Source: a candidate division WOR-3 bacterium (GTDB lineage: Bacteria > Hydrothermota > UBA3072). Taken from it: DNA of 64,000 nucleotides. Below the pieces are notes generated by a model that had not been told where the DNA came from, did no database searches, and was given only the letters and a program-made list of their open reading frames with translations. A program made the position numbers and the translations under genes. This document shows positions 59,038 through 64,000 of the stretch, in pieces; within the stretch, counting starts at the first letter, position 1; each line of letters opens with the position of its first letter. The DNA is taken from the NCBI GenBank assembly GCA_039804165.1, contig JBDRZZ010000003.1, positions 99,954 through 163,953 of the forward strand. The letters are read 5' to 3'.

Positions 59038-60147
59038 TTAGAAATTTAACCCTAAAGATTCGTATATTTTTAAGATTGCTTCTTTTGTTCTTTCATAAGA
59101 AAATTTGCTTTTTACTATTTTTCTTCCCTCTTCCCCCATTTCGATTCTTTTCTTCTTGTTTTTAATTAGTTCTTTTAACTTTTCTACATATCCATTCAGA
59201 TCATTGGGTGAAATGAGATAGCCTGTAAAAGAATCTACGACCACTTCTTTTATTCCGTCCACAGAAGAGGCTACAACAGGGAGCCCTGAAGCCATTGCTT
59301 CAAGAATAGATAAAGGGGCTCCTTCCCATTTTGAAGGGAGAAAGAAAATATCAATCTTGGAAAGGAAATCAGGGATGTCCTTCCGCCATCCTAAAAGCTT
59401 AATTCTTTTATTTCCTCTTATTAAATTTTCTACTTTTTTACGAAGAACCCCATCGCCAACATATAGAAAAACGACGTTCTTGAATATTGAAGTCACTTTT
59501 AAGGCGACTTTCGCCCAAATTATTGGATTTTTTTGAGGTTTAAAATTAGCCACCGTTCCTATCTTTATAAAGTTATTCCTTTTGCTTCTCCTTTTAAAAA
59601 GACTCGTATCTACATAATTGGGAACATAGATATATTTTGGCCTTTTACTAAGACCCCATTCCAGGGCTTTTTTTATATGGATCTTAGAGACTGAAATTTG
59701 AAAATTGCCAAAACAAGAAGCGATTCTTTCTGCTAAGAGATAAATAAATCTTTTGAAAAAAAGAATATAAGGATTAATAGCGAATCCATGAATGTGGTGG
59801 ACGGAAAATACAAAAGGAAGTGTTCCCGAAACTAATCTTCCAATTATACCTGCTTTTGAACCATGGGTGTGCAAGATTATTCGGTCATATTCTTTATGAA
59901 ATGTAATAAGAATATTTCTTAATTTAAAGAAACAAAGGATGTCACTTAGTGGACTAATCTCTCTTTTTAAACAAGATAATGTTATGTGTCTTTCTCCTAG
60001 TTTTTCTTTTACGTTTTGATAGAGAAATCCACCCTTTCCTGTGATTAATACTCCTTTATCTTTTAACTCTCTTACTAAATCTAATACAATTTTTTGAGCT
60101 CCCCCTAATTCTAATTTAGCAATACATTGAATAACTAAAACTCGCAT
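59038..60147 (-). CDS. GT4-family glycosyltransferase
   Basis: This 369-aa GT-B protein opens VLVIQCIAKLELGGAQKIVLDLVRELK. The N-terminal domain ends near IVLHTHGSKAGIIGRL. The C-terminal GT1 domain has E-x7-E in WEGAPLSILEAMASGLPVVASSVDGIKEVV. The ATG at 60147 is chosen over 60207 because the family begins there; the longer form lies inside the upstream gene. It overlaps the FAD-protein gene by 13 bp, so the pair is probably co-expressed. Donor and acceptor are unknown; the neighbouring WecA-like enzyme suggests a lipid-linked glycan. Confidence 0.91.
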   Translation of the reverse strand: MRVLVIQCIAKLELGGAQKIVLDLVRELKDKGVLITGKGGFLYQNVKEKLGERHITLSCLKREISPLSDILCFFKLRNILITFHKEYDRIILHTHGSKAGIIGRLVSGTLPFVFSVHHIHGFAINPYILFFKRFIYLLAERIASCFGNFQISVSKIHIKKALEWGLSKRPKYIYVPNYVDTSLFKRRSKRNNFIKIGTVANFKPQKNPIIWAKVALKVTSIFKNVVFLYVGDGVLRKKVENLIRGNKRIKLLGWRKDIPDFLSKIDIFFLPSKWEGAPLSILEAMASGLPVVASSVDGIKEVVVDSFTGYLISPNDLNGYVEKLKELIKNKKKRIEMGEEGRKIVKSKFSYERTKEAILKIYESLGLNF

Positions 60148-61382
60148 AAATTCTCTGCAATTCTTTTTCCTTCCAAGATAGATTCTTCCATATAAGAATA
60201 TTCCCACTTGCCGAATCTTCCTGCTAAGGTTATATTATAATTCTCTAAAAATTCCTTGATTTCTCTGAGGATATTCTCTCTACTTTTATTATAAATTGGA
60301 TAGGCATATGGAATCTCAACCTTAGAAACTATATCTATCTTTTCTCTTTTTATCATTCCTATTTCCTCCAGATTTTTAATTACAATTTCAATAATTTTTT
60401 TACTTGGATTTTTATCTCTATATGAAATTTCTACCCATAATGAGGAACACCCTTTAGGTGCAAGCTCTCTATACACATTTGAAAGAGAGCCAACCCGATA
60501 GAAAGGAATTTCCCTTTCTGGAAAATATATCCAGTGAAATTTCGAAGGTTCAAAATTTATATTATGTAGTTCACCTGGAGGTAAAATTTCTCCTTTTATT
60601 CCAATATTTAAACAAAGAACCGAATTCCAAATCAGTTTTTCTTTTAATTTAATCTTCCTTCTATAGAACATCTTCAATAACTCAGGAAGAGGGATTGTAG
60701 AAATAAGCTTCTCATATTTTATTTTCTTGGAATCTAAATAAACATAATTTTTATCTATTTTCTTAACTTCCCCTTTTACAAACTCAATTCCTTTAGAAAA
60801 AGAAGAAATAAGCTCACCAATTCCTTCAGGAGGATAAAAGAATTTAGCGTTATAACCAACTTCCTGTGAAGAGCTTGGCTTTTCCTTAGGCACATAATTA
60901 ACGAGAAAATTAGGGGTTATTTCTCTTATTGGATATCTCCAAAGCTTCTCATTATAAGGCAAGAAAAAAATTTCATATAATCCTTTTCCAAAATTACTAA
61001 TAAACCAATCCTCAAGATTTTGAATTTTTTTCTTGTTTCGAAGAGTAAACCATATAGAGGATTTTATACGGCTTAATATAGGAAGGTATTGAATGTTTAA
61101 TTGAATTGGATATGGAATAAGTCTTTTGTAAAGATAAACATACGAGTTTCTTTTTATTAATCTAATATTAGGAAGAAGTTTTTTTATTAGATTTTCAACA
61201 TATATGGTTCTGCAATGAAGAAAATGCCCTGTATAGTTAAAAACATATCCATCTATATTTATATTCCTACAGAGTCCTCCTGGCTCTTTTTCTTTTTCTA
61301 TAATTATGAATCTACAATTTCTCTCTTTAAGATGATATGCAATAGATAATCCTGTAATTCCTGCTCCAAGGATTACAATCAA
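60135..61382 (-). CDS. FAD-dependent protoporphyrinogen-oxidase/UDP-galactopyranose-mutase-like protein
   Basis: This 415-aa protein has a full FAD-binding Rossmann N-terminus (VILGAGITGLSIAYHL; EKEKEPGGLCR) and a family pattern NYTGHFLHC that occurs in UGM-like and PPOX-like proteins. Later come YPPEGIGELISSF and LISTIPLPELLK. The C-terminal LAGRFGKWEYSYMEESILEGKRIA is the FAD-contacting end. Relatives next to glycosyltransferases usually belong to glycan clusters, where UGM-type enzymes make furanose sugars, but assignment to UGM itself is not certain. It overlaps neighbouring genes by 4 and 13 bp. Confidence 0.82.
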   Translation of the reverse strand: MIVILGAGITGLSIAYHLKERNCRFIIIEKEKEPGGLCRNINIDGYVFNYTGHFLHCRTIYVENLIKKLLPNIRLIKRNSYVYLYKRLIPYPIQLNIQYLPILSRIKSSIWFTLRNKKKIQNLEDWFISNFGKGLYEIFFLPYNEKLWRYPIREITPNFLVNYVPKEKPSSSQEVGYNAKFFYPPEGIGELISSFSKGIEFVKGEVKKIDKNYVYLDSKKIKYEKLISTIPLPELLKMFYRRKIKLKEKLIWNSVLCLNIGIKGEILPPGELHNINFEPSKFHWIYFPEREIPFYRVGSLSNVYRELAPKGCSSLWVEISYRDKNPSKKIIEIVIKNLEEIGMIKREKIDIVSKVEIPYAYPIYNKSRENILREIKEFLENYNITLAGRFGKWEYSYMEESILEGKRIAENLCEF

Positions 61383-62332
61383 GTTTTGCCTCTTAATATA
61401 ATGCCAAAAAATGCAAATATTAGAAATCCAACCGCATATGAAATTACGGCACCTTTAAAGGTAAGTAAAGTGATGATAAAAGAAGCTTCACACAAAGCAA
61501 TTGTTGAGAGGTATATTATAGCCACTATTGAAGGAATAGGCAAGCCCGAAGCCTTAAGTTTTAAAACAAAGTGGTCATGAGAACCCCTAAGAGGATTTTG
61601 TTTTTTCGTAATTCTAAGAGATATTACATAAAAAGTGTCAAAAATTGGGATAAAGAGAATTAATAATGGGACAAAAATACTAATGGGATTACCGAAGGAA
61701 TACCTTGTAATTAAAGCTACCACTGAAAGAATGTAACCAAGAAAAAGACTCCCCGAGTCTCCCATAAAAATTTTCGCTTTTGGTAAGTTAAATGGTAAAA
61801 AGCCAAGACAACTTCCGGCAAGAGTCAAAGCAATTATAGGATAATTTCCTGTGCCAAAAGCTGAAATAAAAACAAAACTTAAGGCTGAAAAAAAGCCAAC
61901 CCCTGCAGCTATCCCATCCATCACATCAATTATATTAAAAGCATTTGTAATTCCAACAATCCAAAAGATGGATAAGATTATGTTAATGGATGTAGGTAAA
62001 GAGACAATTCTCATCCTAAAACCAGCCCAGACCGTAAAAATTCCTATTAAAAATTGAAAGAAAAGTTTTAGATACCTTGAATAAGGCCTAACATCGTCAA
62101 ATAACCCAAGGAGGAAAATTAAAAAACCAAATAGGAGTATTTCTTTCTCTCCTTTACTTAAAAGACCAATTAAGGTCCCTAAGAAAATTGCAATTCCACC
62201 ACCATAAGGAGTTGGATCAGAGTGGGTTTTAATTCCTCCCGGTTTATCTAATAATCCTATTTTTGGAGAAATCTTCCAAAATAGAATTGTTAAAAAGAAA
62301 CTTAAAAAAAATGCGAGAATAAAATAAATCAT
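61379..62332 (-). CDS. Undecaprenyl-phosphate sugar-1-phosphate transferase (WecA/TagO/MraY superfamily)
   Basis: This 317-aa protein has about 10-11 membrane helices. Conserved cytoplasmic loops are GGGIAIFLGT, DDVRPYSRYLKLFFQ, NAFNIIDVMDGIAAG and KIFMGDSGSLFLGY, and HDHF is the C-terminal His loop. The WecA-type loops favour UDP-GlcNAc-1-phosphate transfer over MraY. It starts lipid-linked glycan synthesis, feeding the glycosyltransferase and FAD-protein downstream. Start at 62332 is the first Met of the first helix. It overlaps the FAD-protein by 4 bp. Confidence 0.92.
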   Translation of the reverse strand: MIYFILAFFLSFFLTILFWKISPKIGLLDKPGGIKTHSDPTPYGGGIAIFLGTLIGLLSKGEKEILLFGFLIFLLGLFDDVRPYSRYLKLFFQFLIGIFTVWAGFRMRIVSLPTSINIILSIFWIVGITNAFNIIDVMDGIAAGVGFFSALSFVFISAFGTGNYPIIALTLAGSCLGFLPFNLPKAKIFMGDSGSLFLGYILSVVALITRYSFGNPISIFVPLLILFIPIFDTFYVISLRITKKQNPLRGSHDHFVLKLKASGLPIPSIVAIIYLSTIALCEASFIITLLTFKGAVISYAVGFLIFAFFGIILRGKT

Positions 62333-62396
62333 CTCTTAACTCTCCTTTTCAAATTAACAAGTTTATCCAAATTAGTCAATATAAAATTTTTTCAAA

Positions 62397-63119
62397 TCAG
62401 TTGAAATAATCCACCGCATTTTTGAAGATTTTAAGCCCCTCTCCTCCTAATTTCCCATCTTGCCAATCAGGGGGAGAGTGTTTAAATATATTTCTTTCTG
62501 GATGTGGCATGAGCCCTAAGATTCTGCCAGTTTTATCACACAAGCCAGCTATTTTACCACTTGAATTTGTAGGATCTTTCCCAAAATATCTAAGAGCTAC
62601 ATATCCTCCCTTTTCTATTTTATTAAGTGTTCTTTCATCCCCAATAAATAACCTTCCTTCACTATTCGCCATTGGGATGCGAAAGGTTTCTATTCCTTTT
62701 GTAAATACACAATGATTTGGTTCTGCTTTAAGAGTAAGCCATTCGTCTCTAAATTTAGCTTCTGGAATTAGGGTGAGCGTAGCCTTAGCGTCTTTAAAGC
62801 CTGGAAGGAGTTTCATTTTTATTAATATTTGAAAACCATTACATATACCAATAATAAGATTTCCTTTTTCTACGAAATTAAGAATTTCATCTTTTATTTT
62901 TGTAAGCCTTGCTGCTTCTGCGGTTCCTGCTCCAAGGTCATCTCCATAAGTAAATCCTCCCGGAATTGCAAGTATTTGTATTCTTGAGAGAATCTTTGGG
63001 TTTCTTAAAAGAGCGTCGAGAAATATAAATTCCACATCTGCCCCTGCTTTACTAAAAGCGAAACCTGTTTCTACATCGCAGTTTGTTCCAGGCCCTCTTA
63101 AAATTAAAGCTTTTACCAT
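62397..63119 (-). CDS. purQ: Phosphoribosylformylglycinamidine synthase, glutaminase subunit PurQ
   Basis: This 240-aa class I glutamine amidotransferase has nucleophile Cys in IIGICNGFQILIKM and the start KALILRGPGTNCDVETGFAF. The His-x-Glu partner is in LGLMPHPERN. It supplies ammonia to PurL to make formylglycinamidine ribonucleotide in purine synthesis. ATG 63119 overlaps the purL stop (ATGGTAA) and matches the family start; the 6-residue longer form at 63137 is unlikely. Confidence 0.95.
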   Translation of the reverse strand: MVKALILRGPGTNCDVETGFAFSKAGADVEFIFLDALLRNPKILSRIQILAIPGGFTYGDDLGAGTAEAARLTKIKDEILNFVEKGNLIIGICNGFQILIKMKLLPGFKDAKATLTLIPEAKFRDEWLTLKAEPNHCVFTKGIETFRIPMANSEGRLFIGDERTLNKIEKGGYVALRYFGKDPTNSSGKIAGLCDKTGRILGLMPHPERNIFKHSPPDWQDGKLGGEGLKIFKNAVDYFN

Positions 63120-64000
63120 TTTACGGCCTTTTCCCATAAATCTAAAATATGTCTTATTTTAACATCCATTATTGTTTTTCTCTCTTTCTTTAAGATAAAA
63201 GAGTCTCCTCTTGTCTCGCCAATCTTATAAAAAGGAATTCCCTTTAGATGCCTTTCCACATATCTCGCTTTGTCTCTCTTTACTTCGAGGAGGAAACGTG
63301 AATTTGATTCGCTAAATAACAGAATGTCTTCCCTTAAGGTTGGGGTTATAAAGCTAATATCAACTTCGCATCCAATTTCGTTAGAGAAACACATCTCTGC
63401 AAGCCCAACAGCTAACCCTCCTTCTGATAAGTCGTGAACTGAGAGAAATAAATTTTTTCTAATCCCATCTGATATTTTTTTTAATATTTTATATGAAAGT
63501 GGTCCATTAACTTCGGGAGGCTCTCCATCTATTTCAAGAATTTTTGAGAATACACTCCCTCCTATTTCATCTTTTGTCTCTCCTACAAGATAAATATAAT
63601 TATTCTCTTCTTTGAAATTTGAGGTCATTGAATAATTATAATCATCTATGACTGAAAGTGATGAAATTAAAAGAGTTGGAGGGATTGAAATTCTTTTTTT
63701 TGAAGAATCTTTCAATGTGAAAAAGTTATTTAAACTATCTTTTCCTGAGATAAAAGGTGTTTTGAATATTTTAGCATAGTCATAACAAGCCTTCACTGTC
63801 TCAAAAAGAGTTGCAAATACTTTGGAATTTGCAACATCACCAAAACAAAAGTTATCAAGAAGAACAGCATTTTTAATATCTCCTCCGGCAGCAACTAAGT
63901 TCCTTAAAGATTCATCAATCACTGAAGCTCCCATCTTATAAGGGTCTATTTTTCCATATGAAGGATTAATGCCAAATCCCAAAACAACAGCTTTATTTGA
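63113..64000 (-). CDS. purL: Phosphoribosylformylglycinamidine synthase subunit PurL, C-terminal part
   Basis: The frame is open to the right edge, so only the last ~295 codons are present. Visible features are the AIR-synthase-like repeat: GFGINPSYGKIDPYKMGASVIDES, LLDNFCFGDV, TPFISGKDSLNN, IPPTLLISSLSVI, the second ATP/metal region SVHDLSEGGLAVGLAEM and SNSRFLLEV. This is the multidomain small-PurL class that works with separate PurQ and PurS. The stop is at 63113-63115, overlapping purQ by 7 bp. The TTG at 63982 is internal, not a start. No purS is visible between them. Confidence 0.95.
   Translation of the reverse strand, partial: SNKAVVLGFGINPSYGKIDPYKMGASVIDESLRNLVAAGGDIKNAVLLDNFCFGDVANSKVFATLFETVKACYDYAKIFKTPFISGKDSLNNFFTLKDSSKKRISIPPTLLISSLSVIDDYNYSMTSNFKEENNYIYLVGETKDEIGGSVFSKILEIDGEPPEVNGPLSYKILKKISDGIRKNLFLSVHDLSEGGLAVGLAEMCFSNEIGCEVDISFITPTLREDILLFSESNSRFLLEVKRDKARYVERHLKGIPFYKIGETRGDSFILKKERKTIMDVKIRHILDLWEKAVKW

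Noticed and set aside
63113..63982. purL as a complete short gene starting at TTG 63982
   Set aside because: The frame stays open to the window edge and PurL family similarity continues into those codons, so the gene is cut by the window.

Overview
The window is AT-rich DNA packed with genes, most of it in long same-strand runs with short overlaps (ATGA/GTGA junctions). It comes from a Gram-negative-type bacterium. The evidence for an outer membrane is a PilQ secretin, a SprA-like giant outer-membrane protein, an LpxL-type acyltransferase, periplasmic PPIase chaperones and many lipoprotein signals. A SprA homologue together with two secreted proteins carrying type IX-like C-terminal sorting domains points to the FCB side of the tree. 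The general style fits an uncultured lineage such as WOR-3/Stahlbacteria, but that placement is inference.

Layout. 1-340: end of an HD-GYP protein. 449-10427 (+): three parvulin-type chaperones, pdxA, then a 5.5 kb SprA homologue. 10434-14791 (-): pilMNOPQ, driven by a near-perfect sigma70 promoter and divergent from smc. 14944-18673 (+): smc and a DUF192 lipoprotein. 18696-21288 (-): a TIGR03545/TIGR03546-like pair. 21427-22470 (+): a TPR lipoprotein with a strong terminator. 22520-32615 (-): an eleven-gene housekeeping run (thiamine-phosphate-synthase-like, esterase, SAM hydrolase, Hsp20, Lon, a short GlmU, LytR_C, RsfS, ArgS, an M50 protease, and a TsaC/phosphatase fusion).

32622-39044 holds a 1566-residue secreted protein made of three exact 451-residue modules (Ig-like domain plus seven-bladed FG-GAP propeller). 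Decayed minus-strand genes lie on both sides of it. 39045-43711 (-): flippase, FemAB-like transferase, panB, LysM protein, DUF1844 and tRNA-Val. 43843-46207: pgeF and a second sorting-domain protein. 46387-49022: a four-PAS hybrid histidine kinase broken by a one-base loss exactly at the phospho-acceptor Asp codon. 49102-58027 (+): surface-glycan and envelope genes (WecB, three GT4/deacetylase-type genes, LpxL-like) around an M16 peptidase, an apparently catalytically dead aminotransferase paralogue, an intact aminotransferase and dut. 58031-64000 (-): nadE, a glycosyltransferase, an FAD-dependent mutase/oxidase-like protein, a WecA/MraY-type transferase, purQ and the C-terminal part of purL.

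How the parts fit. The SurA-like chaperones next to sprA, and the sorting-domain cargo elsewhere, suggest a working type IX-like secretion route. WecA/WecB, glycosyltransferases, a flippase and a deacetylase describe surface-glycan synthesis, part of which has decayed. Most attractive for follow-up are the pseudo-aminotransferase/aminotransferase pair, the 3x7 propeller protein sitting between gene relics, and the T9SS-like components.
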